Shown here in pieces: positions 32,179 to 40,956 of a DNA stretch of 64,000 bases. The translations under genes were made by a program, and so were the position numbers. This DNA is from DAOUJW01 sp965218945 (GTDB lineage Bacteria; Chloroflexota; Dehalococcoidia; Lucifugimonadales; UBA2985), in assembly GCA_965218945.1 (NCBI GenBank), contig OZ244718.1:1984001-2048000 (forward strand), in the 5' to 3' direction. Every line of letters starts with the position of its first letter. Position 1 is the first letter of the stretch. The notes below the pieces were generated by a model, which did not search any database, was not told where the DNA came from, and saw only the letters and a list, made by a program, of their open reading frames with translations.

Positions 32179-33931
32179 GTAGGGGCGGTTCGCGGAGCCT
32201 GTCTCATAAAGGGTGTGTATTTTCGGATGTGGGTGAAACGGGTTAGAATTGTGGCCAAGAATTGATTGATGGAGAGTTCAATGCCGCGTCGCCCACTGAA
32301 CCGAGAGCAGCCGTGGTTGTTTCCTCCTACACTGGAGGAAGTTGTGCCCGAAGACCATCCGGTGCGGTTTGTGGCGGAGTTTGTGGACGCTTTGGAGCGT
32401 TCGGGATGGTCTGAGTTGGGAGTTGAGATAGATGGTGAGGCATTGGGAGCGCCATCGTACCATCCTCGCGGGCTGCTGAGCGTGTGGTTGTATGGGTTCA
32501 TGACCGGCGTGCGCTCGTGCCGCAAGCTGGAGGCGGCCTGCCGAGACCAGATACCGTACCTTTGGCTGACAGCTTGGCAGCACCCGGACCACAATACCCT
32601 GTGGCGGTTCTACAGAGACCATCGTGGAGCGATGAGAAGGCTCTTTAAGCGAACGGTGCGCACGATGGTGGCCATGGGCTTGGTGGAGTTGGCGGTGCAG
32701 GCTGTGGATGGGACGAAGATAGCTGCCAATGCAGCGAAGGATAGGAGCTTTGATGCTGAAGGGTTGCAACGGTTGCTGAAGCGGGTGGACGCGGCGATCA
32801 GTGATCTTGAGGCGCAGAACGAGGCTGGGGAAGACGCTGTCTCTGTGCGTCTGCCGGAGGAGCTTGCCAAGAACAAGGCGCTGAGAGAACAGGTGCAGCA
32901 GGCAATGGAACAACTTGCAGGTGAAGAGGGACAGCAACGTATCAATCTTACCGATGGTGATGCGAGTCTGATGAAGGCTGGTGGAGGCATCGTGGCTGCT
33001 TACAATGCCCAAGCGATGGTCTCGCCACTGGAGCCGGGCGCCGGCGAAGGCACGGGGCTAGTCATCACCGCAGCGGAGGTGGTGTGTGAGGCCAACGACA
33101 GTGGTCAGTTGACTCCAATGCTGGAGCAAGCCGAGGAGATGATTGGAGACAGGGCGGAGGCAACGCTGGCCGATGCGGGCTATCACTCCGGCGCCAACCT
33201 GGAGTCGTGCGCCCAACGGGAACAACAGGTGATCATGCCGGAGTCGCAGCACAAGGCCCTTGAACACCCCTACCACAAGGACCGTTTTTGCTACGATGAG
33301 CAGATGGATAGCTACACCTGTCCCATGGGCCAGATACTGCGCTTCACCCGACTCAAGCGTACCAGGGGAACGCTCATGCGTCTGTACCGAGCCTCCGGAG
33401 CCGTCTGCCAGGTGTGTCCGGCCTTCGGGGTCTGCACCAAGGATGGGCGTCATGGGCGTGGGCTGGAGGTAGGTCCTCACGAAGCTGTCCTGCGTCGTCA
33501 TCGGGTATGGATGTCTACTGAGGAGGCCAAAGAGGCGTACAAGCAGCGTAAGCAACTGCCAGAACCGGCTTTTGGGATCCTCAAAGAGCAACAGGGCGCT
33601 CGGCGGTTCTTGCTCCGTGGCATTGTCAATGTGTCGGCCGAATGGGTCTTGTTGGCCACGAGCTTCAACCTGCGCACCCTGTGGCGCGTATGGCGCGACC
33701 GGGGCAGACCCAGGTGGAACCAGAGATGGGCGCAGGCGGCGATAGCAGGGCCATGAGGGGGTGACCGACGACGGCCTAACCAACCATGTCTCCTAATCCG
33801 CGCCGCCTGCAAGATCGAATGACGGTCAAGACATCGCTCCGACTGTGACAACAGACTCGGACTTGGCACGACCGACTCACCAATAGTCACCAATTCATCA
33901 TTCTGGGACAAGCTCCGCGAACCGCCCCTAC
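32179..33931 (+). mobile_element. Complete IS1182-family insertion sequence
   Basis: Terminal inverted repeats of 28 bp lie at 32179-32206 and 33904-33931. Both read GTAGGGGCGGTTCGCGGAGC and then differ at two of eight positions. The 1753-bp element holds one transposase gene and non-coding flanks of about 75 and 175 bp. No clear target duplication was found. The ends are nearly identical and the transposase is open, so it may be recently active. Confidence 0.85.
32281..33756 (+). CDS. IS1182-family transposase
   Basis: This DDE transposase of about 491 residues starts at ATG 32281 behind GGAGAG; an alternative ATG at 32269 adds four residues. The N-terminal domain (DUF772 type) includes DHPVRFVAEFVDAL and SYHPRGLLSVWLYGFMTGVRS. 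The catalytic domain has VDGTKIAANA (first Asp), ADAGYHSGANL (second Asp) and a Cys-rich insert (VCQVCPAFGVC). The C-terminal half ends in EQQGARRFLLRG and a LATSFNLRTLWR helix. No disruption is visible. Confidence 0.93.
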   Translation: MPRRPLNREQPWLFPPTLEEVVPEDHPVRFVAEFVDALERSGWSELGVEIDGEALGAPSYHPRGLLSVWLYGFMTGVRSCRKLEAACRDQIPYLWLTAWQHPDHNTLWRFYRDHRGAMRRLFKRTVRTMVAMGLVELAVQAVDGTKIAANAAKDRSFDAEGLQRLLKRVDAAISDLEAQNEAGEDAVSVRLPEELAKNKALREQVQQAMEQLAGEEGQQRINLTDGDASLMKAGGGIVAAYNAQAMVSPLEPGAGEGTGLVITAAEVVCEANDSGQLTPMLEQAEEMIGDRAEATLADAGYHSGANLESCAQREQQVIMPESQHKALEHPYHKDRFCYDEQMDSYTCPMGQILRFTRLKRTRGTLMRLYRASGAVCQVCPAFGVCTKDGRHGRGLEVGPHEAVLRRHRVWMSTEEAKEAYKQRKQLPEPAFGILKEQQGARRFLLRGIVNVSAEWVLLATSFNLRTLWRVWRDRGRPRWNQRWAQAAIAGP

Positions 33932-33962
33932 GGACGAGGCAACCGAATGTGGGCACGTTGTC

Positions 33963-33982
33963 ATGCCCGTGCAGACGGGCAT
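33963..33982. repeat. Short hairpin repeat, copy 1
   Basis: A perfect 8-bp stem (ATGCCCGT with ACGGGCAT) encloses a GCAG loop, preceded by GTC and followed by CCAGG. The same design (GTCAT, 8-bp stem, 4-base loop) occurs at 50762-50849. It belongs to a dispersed intergenic repeat family. Confidence 0.65.
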
Positions 33983-34031
33983 CCAGGGGAGGAGTGGGGT
34001 GTGGACTCGCGGCATCTCTGTTGAGCGGGCG

Positions 34032-35018
34032 TTACTTAGCCCCGTATCTGTTCCTGTAGGCGCTCACCGCTTCAAGGTGCTGTGCCCTCTTGTCGTCCCT
34101 CAGGCCGTCGGTCCCCGCGCCAACTGCTACGGCTTCGATGTACTCGGCAGGGGCCTCTATAGCGCGGTACAGGCGCTGGGCGCGCAGGCACATCTCCAGG
34201 CGCCGGCTGAAGCCCGCATCCGGCGTGTACGGGAGCAGGTCTTTGAGAGACGCCTCCGGATTCTGTTCGAGAATTGGCTCAAGCAGGACGGCAAACTCCA
34301 GGGCGGGGTCTCCCAGAGCAATGTCGTCCCAGTCGACAATGCGCCATTGGCCGTCGTCCGCGACCAGGATGTTGTCGTTCCACAGGTCGCCGTGCACCGG
34401 CGAAGACGCGTTGGGGGAGAATGCCTCCATACCGGCCACCATACGCTCGATACTTAGCGACTCCTCCCTCATCCAATGAAGGGTCTCGCCGGTCACGAAG
34501 GCGGGAGGCTGCGCCTCTACGATAGCCAGGTCCTCTTTGAATCTCCGTATCCACACGCTGTTGAAGTAGTCTCCGCACGTGCCATCAGGGGTAAGAGGCA
34601 TGAGCATGGCCCGCATTTCCTCGTCCGTATGTAACCGGGACGCCAGGTCGACTATCTCACGCGCCAGGCGGGGCGATACGCCAAGGTCGGCGGGCCGGCC
34701 GGCGACGTGTTCACACAGGAGGCCGCTGAAACCCGTGTCCGGTATGTCAATCCAGTCCACTATCAGTGGCGCCCGGTATCGCTCATGGAGCGCTTGATTC
34801 AGGCCGTACCACTTGCGCAGCTTGTCAATGTGGTCTGGGGAGTAGGCCAGCTTCAGGTGATATCTGATTTCTCCATCGGAGATGGTGAGGGAGCGTCTCT
34901 GAATGCTTCCGGCATGAGACAAGCGCTCAACGGACGTGGCCGGTCCTTCCAGCCCGTAGCGCGGAGCGAGCCGTTCGAAGTGGGCCTTAATCAATGGGGT
35001 GAGTTGCTGCGGGTTCAT
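34032..35018 (-). CDS. APH-family phosphotransferase
   Basis: This 328-residue kinase-like protein starts at ATG 35018 (MNPQQLTPLIKAHFERL); the upstream open frame overlaps the divergent coaE promoter and is left out. The aminoglycoside/choline kinase catalytic loop reads VHGDLWNDNILV, and the metal-binding motif follows as IVDWDDIALGDP. The N-lobe has the RYHLKLAY Lys strand. The real substrate is unknown; most relatives act on small metabolites rather than antibiotics. It diverges from coaE. Confidence 0.85.
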   Translation of the reverse strand: MNPQQLTPLIKAHFERLAPRYGLEGPATSVERLSHAGSIQRRSLTISDGEIRYHLKLAYSPDHIDKLRKWYGLNQALHERYRAPLIVDWIDIPDTGFSGLLCEHVAGRPADLGVSPRLAREIVDLASRLHTDEEMRAMLMPLTPDGTCGDYFNSVWIRRFKEDLAIVEAQPPAFVTGETLHWMREESLSIERMVAGMEAFSPNASSPVHGDLWNDNILVADDGQWRIVDWDDIALGDPALEFAVLLEPILEQNPEASLKDLLPYTPDAGFSRRLEMCLRAQRLYRAIEAPAEYIEAVAVGAGTDGLRDDKRAQHLEAVSAYRNRYGAK

Positions 35019-35104
35019 GTCGGGGATTTGCTGGAAGCGACGCTGAATCGGTTGCGTGGCAGGCTGGTATACCCAAGTCGAATGCTGCGGTCGGCTCGCT
35101 TTCC

Positions 35105-35133
35105 TTGACCGACAAGGGGTTGTATTATACAAT
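35105..35133 (+). promoter_or_regulatory. sigma70-like promoter for coaE-cbbQ-Nudix-cbbO
   Basis: TTGACC at 35105-35110 and TACAAT at 35128-35133 are separated by 17 nt. The coaE start is 30 nt downstream, suggesting a short leader. Confidence 0.65.
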
Positions 35134-35162
35134 CCTCTTTACGCGATATGAATGGGGGAACT

Positions 35163-35777
35163 ATGGTAGTAATTGGGCTAGCAGGCGGAATTGGCACAGG
35201 GAAAAGCGAAGTGGCCCGTATTCTGGGAGAGTTGGGAGCTGTTGTCCTGGAGGCGGATAGAATGGGTCACGCGGTATATCTTCCCAATTCGGACGGATTC
35301 CGTGAGGTGGTGGACACGTTTGGCGAGGATGTTGTGGGAGAAGACGGGGAGATAGACCGGCGCGCGCTGGGCGGAAAGGTGTTCGGGAATCCGGAGGCTA
35401 TGGAGAAGCTGAACGGCATAGCATGGCCCCGGATCAAGCAGATGCTGGCGGACGGCATCAAGGAGAATCAGGAAGCCGGCGCCCAGGTTGTTGTCATGGA
35501 CGCGGCCATTATGATTGAGGCGGGATGGACTGACCTGAGCGACGAGGTGTGGGTGACCGCTGCGCCGATAGAGCATGTCATTCAGAGGGTGCAGGCTCGC
35601 AACAACCTCACTGAGGAGCAGATACGCTCTCGCATAGATTCCCAGATGTCGACTGAGGAGCGCGTGAAACACGCCCATGCCGTTGTGGATAACGACGGGG
35701 ACATTGAAGACCTGAGGAACAAAGTAAAAGAACTGTGGGAAAATCGACTGGTCAGTAAAGGCCTGGTCGGGGGGTAA
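35163..35777 (+). CDS. coaE: Dephospho-CoA kinase
   Basis: CoaE phosphorylates dephospho-CoA, the last step of coenzyme A synthesis. ATG 35163 is preferred over ATG 35148, since GGGGGAA lies between them. The 204-residue protein opens with the P-loop GGIGTGKS (residues 8-15), then VLEADRMGHAVY, and carries the lid-like QARNNLTEEQIRSRIDSQMS region. The cbbQ gene starts 1 nt after its stop. Confidence 0.92.
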   Translation: MVVIGLAGGIGTGKSEVARILGELGAVVLEADRMGHAVYLPNSDGFREVVDTFGEDVVGEDGEIDRRALGGKVFGNPEAMEKLNGIAWPRIKQMLADGIKENQEAGAQVVVMDAAIMIEAGWTDLSDEVWVTAAPIEHVIQRVQARNNLTEEQIRSRIDSQMSTEERVKHAHAVVDNDGDIEDLRNKVKELWENRLVSKGLVGG

Positions 35778-35778
35778 A

Positions 35779-36666
35779 ATGGCTAAAAATGAGAATTACA
35801 CGTCCTATCTTGCTGAGGAGTACGTAATACAAGAGGAGCCCTTTTACCTGCCGGTGGGCGACGAGATAGAGCTCTTCGAGGTGGCGTACAGCCAGAACCT
35901 GCCGGTTCTGCTCAAAGGCCCTACCGGGACAGGCAAGACCCGCTTCGTGGAGTATATGTCGTATAGATTGGGGCGCCCCCTCACCAAGTTAACACCGAAG
36001 AAGGGCGGGGACGACCAGGAGGAGCAGAAGAGCATACCTCTGATGACAATCGCTTGCCACGAGGACCTCACTGCCAGCGACCTCGTGGGCCGCTACCTGC
36101 TTGAGGGAGACGAGACGCGATGGGTCGACGGGCCGTTGGCCCGCGCGGTGAAGGCAGGGGCGATATGCTACCTGGATGAGATCGTTGAGGCCCGGAAGGA
36201 CACTACGGTGCTCATCCATCCCCTAACCGACCACCGCAGAATTCTTCCCATAGACAAGCGCGGCGAGGTGCTTGAGGCGCACGACGGGTTCCAGTTGGTG
36301 GTGTCCTACAACCCCGGCTACCAGAGCGCTCTCAAGGACCTGAAGCACAGCACTCGACAGCGTTTCATGGCCTTGGAGTTGACACATCCCCCGGCGGATC
36401 TCGAGGCCAGGATCGTCCAGCATGAGAGCGGGGTGTCGGAGGAGATGTCCGTTGCCCTGGCCAAGCTGGGAGAGAAGGCGCGCAACCTGAAGGACCACGG
36501 CCTTCAGGAAGGGGTTGGCACCCGGCTGTTGATTTACGCCGGCAAGCTGATAGCCCGCGGCATCGCCCCCAGGCGTGCGTGCCAGGTGGCGGTAACCTGG
36601 GCCCTTACCGACGATCAACAGGTGCAGCGCAGCGTGGATGAGGTGGTCAACTCCATATTCGAGTAG
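35779..36666 (+). CDS. CbbQ/NirQ/NorQ-type MoxR AAA+ ATPase
   Basis: This 295-residue AAA+ chaperone has Walker A GPTGTGKT (about 47-54), sensor and Walker B region GAICYLDEIVEARKDTT, and the C-terminal VGTRLLIYAGKLIARG segment seen in CbbQ and NorQ. These proteins work with a vWA partner (CbbO/NorD) to insert metals or activate enzymes such as Rubisco or nitric oxide reductase. The partner is encoded at 37297, with a Nudix gene between. No target enzyme is in this window. Confidence 0.88.
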   Translation: MAKNENYTSYLAEEYVIQEEPFYLPVGDEIELFEVAYSQNLPVLLKGPTGTGKTRFVEYMSYRLGRPLTKLTPKKGGDDQEEQKSIPLMTIACHEDLTASDLVGRYLLEGDETRWVDGPLARAVKAGAICYLDEIVEARKDTTVLIHPLTDHRRILPIDKRGEVLEAHDGFQLVVSYNPGYQSALKDLKHSTRQRFMALELTHPPADLEARIVQHESGVSEEMSVALAKLGEKARNLKDHGLQEGVGTRLLIYAGKLIARGIAPRRACQVAVTWALTDDQQVQRSVDEVVNSIFE

Positions 36667-36788
36667 ACAGTTCTAACCGAGAGCCGTCAGTCCAGGAGAG
36701 CGTTATCAACAAGCTAGAACTGGCTATAGATTCCATAAGGGATTCCCTGAGCCAAGCAGGCACAGCGTACTCTGGCGACGACCCCGGC

Positions 36789-37289
36789 TTGACCTCCGCG
36801 GGCGTGATGCTCCTGCTTTATACAAAGCAGGGGGAGATGCGAGTGCTGCTGAACAAGCGCACGGACCGCGTGGAGCACCACAAGGGGGAGATATCCTTCC
36901 CCGGAGGCGCTCGGGACCCGGAGGACGTAACCATTCTTGACACTGCTCTGAGGGAAACCGAAGAGGAGATGGGAATCAAGAGGGAGGACGTGGAGGTGAT
37001 TTGCCAGTTGGACCAGGTGTCCACCAGGAGCGGCTTTGCCATCACTCCCTTTGTCGGAACCATACCGCCGTCCTACCCCTTCTCCGAGAGCAACATCGAG
37101 GTGGCTGAGATACTGGAGATTCCGTTGGCGGAACTTCTGGACCCGGCCAACCGGCGTGAGCAGGCGAGCATCCGCGACGGTGGCCTGAGCATCGATTACT
37201 CTTATGCCTATGAAGAGCACCTGGTGTGGGGCGCCACGGCCAGGATTTTGACCCAATTTCTGGGGCTTGTAACCCCGGGTTCGCGGTAG
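36789..37289 (+). CDS. CoA-type Nudix hydrolase, start codon uncertain
   Basis: This protein of about 166 residues is of the YeaB/NUDT7 type that hydrolyses CoA or acyl-CoA diphosphates. The core reads GGARDPEDVTILDTALRETEEEMG, with the REXXEE metal helix. TTG 36789 is the first canonical start, but family-like sequence (NKLELAIDSIRDSLSQ) continues upstream in frame with no ATG, GTG or TTG. An AGGAG at 36694-36698 points to a non-standard start near GTT/ATC 36702-36705. It lies between cbbQ and cbbO, 7 nt before the latter. Confidence 0.8.
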   Translation: MTSAGVMLLLYTKQGEMRVLLNKRTDRVEHHKGEISFPGGARDPEDVTILDTALRETEEEMGIKREDVEVICQLDQVSTRSGFAITPFVGTIPPSYPFSESNIEVAEILEIPLAELLDPANRREQASIRDGGLSIDYSYAYEEHLVWGATARILTQFLGLVTPGSR

Positions 37290-37296
37290 GTGAATT

Positions 37297-40200
37297 GTGA
37301 CTTTTCCAACGTATGAAGAAGAGATCCAGTCCTTTCCCAACGAGTTGACAACGGCCTTCAGAGAGGCCAGGGACTCTGTTGCGAGTATCCTTACCAGTGA
37401 GGAGGAGTTCAGGTCCTGGGCCGATTCCGGCCTTGCGATAGCCCGAAGGGCAGGGCGCTCCTGGGAGGCCGCCAAGGAGTATTTCAGGGTGAGCCCTGAA
37501 ATGGTGCGCGTCCTTCCGTTCAATCACTTCCAGCAGTGGGTCTACTGGGGCGGTGCGCTGTCAGAGGAGTCCCCGGTGATCGCAGGGACGTACTTCAGGG
37601 TTGGCCCGGAGGTGGCGAAATCTCTCAAGCCCTGGGACGTTCCCGAGTGGGCTCAGATAGGCAGGAAGCTCTACGGCGGTGGAAGACGATCCGCCGCTCT
37701 ATGCGCCCGTTTCTTTGAATCCAGCGGCGATCTGCTGAGCGTCCTCTCATTCAGCGAGTTCCAGCATCTGGTGCTTCTGGTGGAGTCTGTCGCAGAGAAG
37801 TCCGCAGACGAGGCTATCAACTTTCTCACGCTATCCAGGGAGGTCCTGCCCTCGCTGAGGGAGGACACCAGGTCCTGCCTGTCCCTCATCTCCACCCTGG
37901 TTAGAGGGGACTGGCAGCAGGCCACGGGGTCACTTCAGGTGGTTGGGGGGGCGCTGGCCAGGATTGAGAGGGTGGAACGCGCCCGGTTCCTCGCTCTGGC
38001 AGGCCAGATAGCCGAGGGAAGCGACGTCGACATCCCGGTATTCCTGCAAGAGGGTTCCGTTGCCTTGGGCCGGATAGAGGGTTTTGTGCATGTACACGTC
38101 CTGAACCTGGCTGAGGGCCTGGTCAAGCTGGACGCTGGGGTTGTGCCGGACTTCGTGAAGGGCGTACCCTACATCCTCCAGCATGTCAGCGTCAACCAGC
38201 TGGAGGCTTGGTACGACGCAGGCGTGGGTATCCTGAATGAGAACTCCGAAGGAGGCGCGGCCTTCTTCAGGGGCGAGTCCGCCCGCTCTGAGGAAGTGCT
38301 GGAGAAGCTCTCCATGGGTGTAGAGTTGGGCCGCGTCAAAGAGGTAATCCGCATGTACTGCCGCGCTCTGTCGGCTGTGGATGTTGAGATAGCCGTACCC
38401 TCCGGTGAAACTGCACAAAACAGGGGATGGGTGGCACTGGAGAAGATGATGACGGAGGGCGCTACCGTATACCTTCCGACCGTATCAGAACGTTTCGGCA
38501 ACAAGGAAGAGAACTTCGACTGGTACAAGGTGGTGGCCACGCATCAGGTTTCCCACCTTGAGTTCGAGAGCTTCGGCTTCTCCTTTGACCAGCCGGCAGC
38601 AGTTTTCTCGGACCAGAAGTCGGGGCTGCTGGAGGAGGTCGGCGATACGGCCGTGGCCTGGGAAGGCAACGGCGATGGCGACCTGCAGGCGCTGGAGCTG
38701 CCGGACCTGCATCGCTTCTTCTCCCTGTTCGAGGACGGCGTACTGGCCAGGGACATCTTCACCGCAGTGGAGGACTGCCGGCTTGACCACCGTGTCCTGT
38801 CCGAGTACCGGGGCATACGCGAAGCCTACAAGAGGGTGCAGGACCAGTCCCTGTCGGAGCGGCCTGCCGTAGAGGAGATGCGCGCCCGGGAGTCCATGGT
38901 GGAGTTGCTCATACGCTTCAGCCTTCAGCAAGGAGACGACCTTGCCGTGCCGGAACGGTATTCGGAGTGGGCGAAGGTGCTCTGGGAGATTGTTCAGCCC
39001 CTGTCCCAGACAAGGGCGTCCGTGGAGGACAGCGCCGAGGCCACCATTCGTTTGTACGATCTCATCTCCCAGATCCCCAACGAGGAGATAAATGAGGGCG
39101 ACTGGGACGTTCTGAACACCAACGAGTTCCAGGATGAGCAGTCGGAATCGGAGTCTGAGGCGGAGTGGGGCGACGACAAGATGGACGAGATCATGAAGAG
39201 GCTTATGGAGTTGCAGCCTCCCGACCCCGACGCCGAGGGCCAATCGTACCAGTCTCCTCCCCAGGTGGACTATCGCGGAGACTTCAAGCCGGAGTTGATG
39301 CAGCTCATATCTCTGATAAAAGACGCCCAGAAGGAGAGGGGCGCCAAGGGCGAGTCCATGACCCCGGAGGAGATGGAGCAGCTTCTGGCGGACCTCAACC
39401 AGCAGTCCATTATGGCCGAGTCGGGAGAGATAGAGCAGGGCGGCATGTTCGGCCCCGACACGGTTGTGGAGATTGGCTCCAAGGGATCTCCCGAGGGAGC
39501 AGTTAAACAGATCAATTTCCCGTACGACCCGGTCTTCGACGAGGAGGAGCGAGGCGGACCTCTGGAGGTCAAGGAGCCTCTGTCCTTCCTCTATGACGAG
39601 TGGGACTACCGGATGTCCGACTACCGCCCGCGCTGGTGCCTTCTGCGAGAGAAGGAGATGGCTGAGGGCGACGGGTCCTTCTATAACACTACCCTGGAAG
39701 GCTACTCACTGCTCGCCTCGCAGATAAAGCGCCAGTTCGAGATGGTGGTGCCCCAGGGCTTCCGCAAGATGAAGCGGCAGCAGGACGGGGACGAGTTCGA
39801 GCTGGACGCCATTATAGAGGCCGTGGTGGACAAGAAGTCCGGCACCTCCCCATCCGAGAAGGTGTACACGCGCCGCAACAAGGTGATGAGGGATGTGGCG
39901 GTGGCCTTCCTTCTGGACATGAGCGCATCCACCGCCGAGGCAATAGACGAGACTCGAAGGCTGGCGGACGAGTGGGACGCGCCGGACGACCCGCTGGAGT
40001 ACATGTTCTGGCTGCGCAGCCGCCGCGGCGAAGGGGTGCGTCGGAGCTACAAGCGCATTGTGGACCTGGAGAAGGAGAGCGTTGTCCTCCTCATCCACGC
40101 CCTTGAGACCATCGGCGACACCTACGGGATCTACGGCTTCTCCGGCTACGGCCGCGAGAATGTGGACTTCTTCGTCATCAAGGACATCAACGAGGCTCTG

Positions 40201-40578
40201 TCCGATAAGGTCAAGCGCAGGATAGACAAGGTCTCGCCCCTGCAAGCCACCCGCATGGGGCCGGCCATTCGCCACACCATAACCAAGCTGGAGAAGCAGG
40301 AAGCGCGCACCAAGTTCTTCTTCCTCATCAGCGACGGCAGACCCCAGGACCGGGGGTACAGCCGTGAGGGCGTGGAGAAGGAGTACGCCATCCACGACAC
40401 CCGGCTGGCCCTGACGGAGGCCCGACAGAAGGGCATCATCCCCTTCTGCCTGACGGTGGACAAGGAGGGCCACGACTACCTGAGGGCGATGTGCCAGGAC
40501 ATGGGCTATGAAGTGCTGGCTGACATTCACGCTCTGCCCAAGCGTCTTCCCGCGCTGTACCGCAGCCTGACAATCTAG
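37297..40578 (+). CDS. CbbO/NorD-like von Willebrand factor A protein
   Basis: This 1093-residue protein starts at GTG 37297. The long N-terminal two thirds are helical with repeated WA-type and acidic stretches. Before the vWA domain lie an acidic region (EQSESESEAEWGDDK) and DEWDYRMSDYRPRWCLLREK, the hallmark of CbbO/NorD proteins. The vWA MIDAS motif is FLLDMSAST (DxSxS, about residue 873). It should act with the CbbQ-type ATPase two genes upstream. It is longer than usual family members (about 600-800 residues). Confidence 0.88.
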   Translation: MTFPTYEEEIQSFPNELTTAFREARDSVASILTSEEEFRSWADSGLAIARRAGRSWEAAKEYFRVSPEMVRVLPFNHFQQWVYWGGALSEESPVIAGTYFRVGPEVAKSLKPWDVPEWAQIGRKLYGGGRRSAALCARFFESSGDLLSVLSFSEFQHLVLLVESVAEKSADEAINFLTLSREVLPSLREDTRSCLSLISTLVRGDWQQATGSLQVVGGALARIERVERARFLALAGQIAEGSDVDIPVFLQEGSVALGRIEGFVHVHVLNLAEGLVKLDAGVVPDFVKGVPYILQHVSVNQLEAWYDAGVGILNENSEGGAAFFRGESARSEEVLEKLSMGVELGRVKEVIRMYCRALSAVDVEIAVPSGETAQNRGWVALEKMMTEGATVYLPTVSERFGNKEENFDWYKVVATHQVSHLEFESFGFSFDQPAAVFSDQKSGLLEEVGDTAVAWEGNGDGDLQALELPDLHRFFSLFEDGVLARDIFTAVEDCRLDHRVLSEYRGIREAYKRVQDQSLSERPAVEEMRARESMVELLIRFSLQQGDDLAVPERYSEWAKVLWEIVQPLSQTRASVEDSAEATIRLYDLISQIPNEEINEGDWDVLNTNEFQDEQSESESEAEWGDDKMDEIMKRLMELQPPDPDAEGQSYQSPPQVDYRGDFKPELMQLISLIKDAQKERGAKGESMTPEEMEQLLADLNQQSIMAESGEIEQGGMFGPDTVVEIGSKGSPEGAVKQINFPYDPVFDEEERGGPLEVKEPLSFLYDEWDYRMSDYRPRWCLLREKEMAEGDGSFYNTTLEGYSLLASQIKRQFEMVVPQGFRKMKRQQDGDEFELDAIIEAVVDKKSGTSPSEKVYTRRNKVMRDVAVAFLLDMSASTAEAIDETRRLADEWDAPDDPLEYMFWLRSRRGEGVRRSYKRIVDLEKESVVLLIHALETIGDTYGIYGFSGYGRENVDFFVIKDINEALSDKVKRRIDKVSPLQATRMGPAIRHTITKLEKQEARTKFFFLISDGRPQDRGYSREGVEKEYAIHDTRLALTEARQKGIIPFCLTVDKEGHDYLRAMCQDMGYEVLADIHALPKRLPALYRSLTI

Positions 40579-40643
40579 GCGCGGCGCATCCTCGTTCATT
40601 TGGGTGGAGTTGTTTCGGCGCACGCGTTAAGGGATTGCAAGTC

Positions 40644-40820
40644 TGTCATTCTGAACGCAGTGAAGAATCCAGGGCGTCCGACCACGCGGTCATCGCGTCT
40701 AGCCGCCATACGGGATTCTAAATTGACAGGCCCTGAATGTGAGCCGCGGTCGCCACGATGCAATAACGGTGGAAGCGCATTGCCTGGGATTCTTTGTCGC
40801 TTGGCTCCTCAGAATGACAG
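40644..40820. repeat. Inverted pair of REP-like GTCATTCTGA...GAATCC repeats
   Basis: Two copies of the element with ends GTCATTCTGA and GAAGAATCC (40644-40676, and inverted at 40783-40820) flank about 105 bp. Each copy has a variable centre. They lie in the 378-bp gap (40579-40956) between the convergent cbbO and cinA genes, where no gene is supported, and could form a large cruciform or transcript end. Confidence 0.6.
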
Positions 40821-40956
40821 TTGCACCTCCATGTCATTCTTTTAGATACCGAGTGATTCGGAAATCTCAATGAAGCCGGCGCGTCATTCCCGGCGTAAAG
40901 TTCATCAATGGCCATTCATAGACGAGTAGATTGCGACAGGGCTATATGGGAACCGC

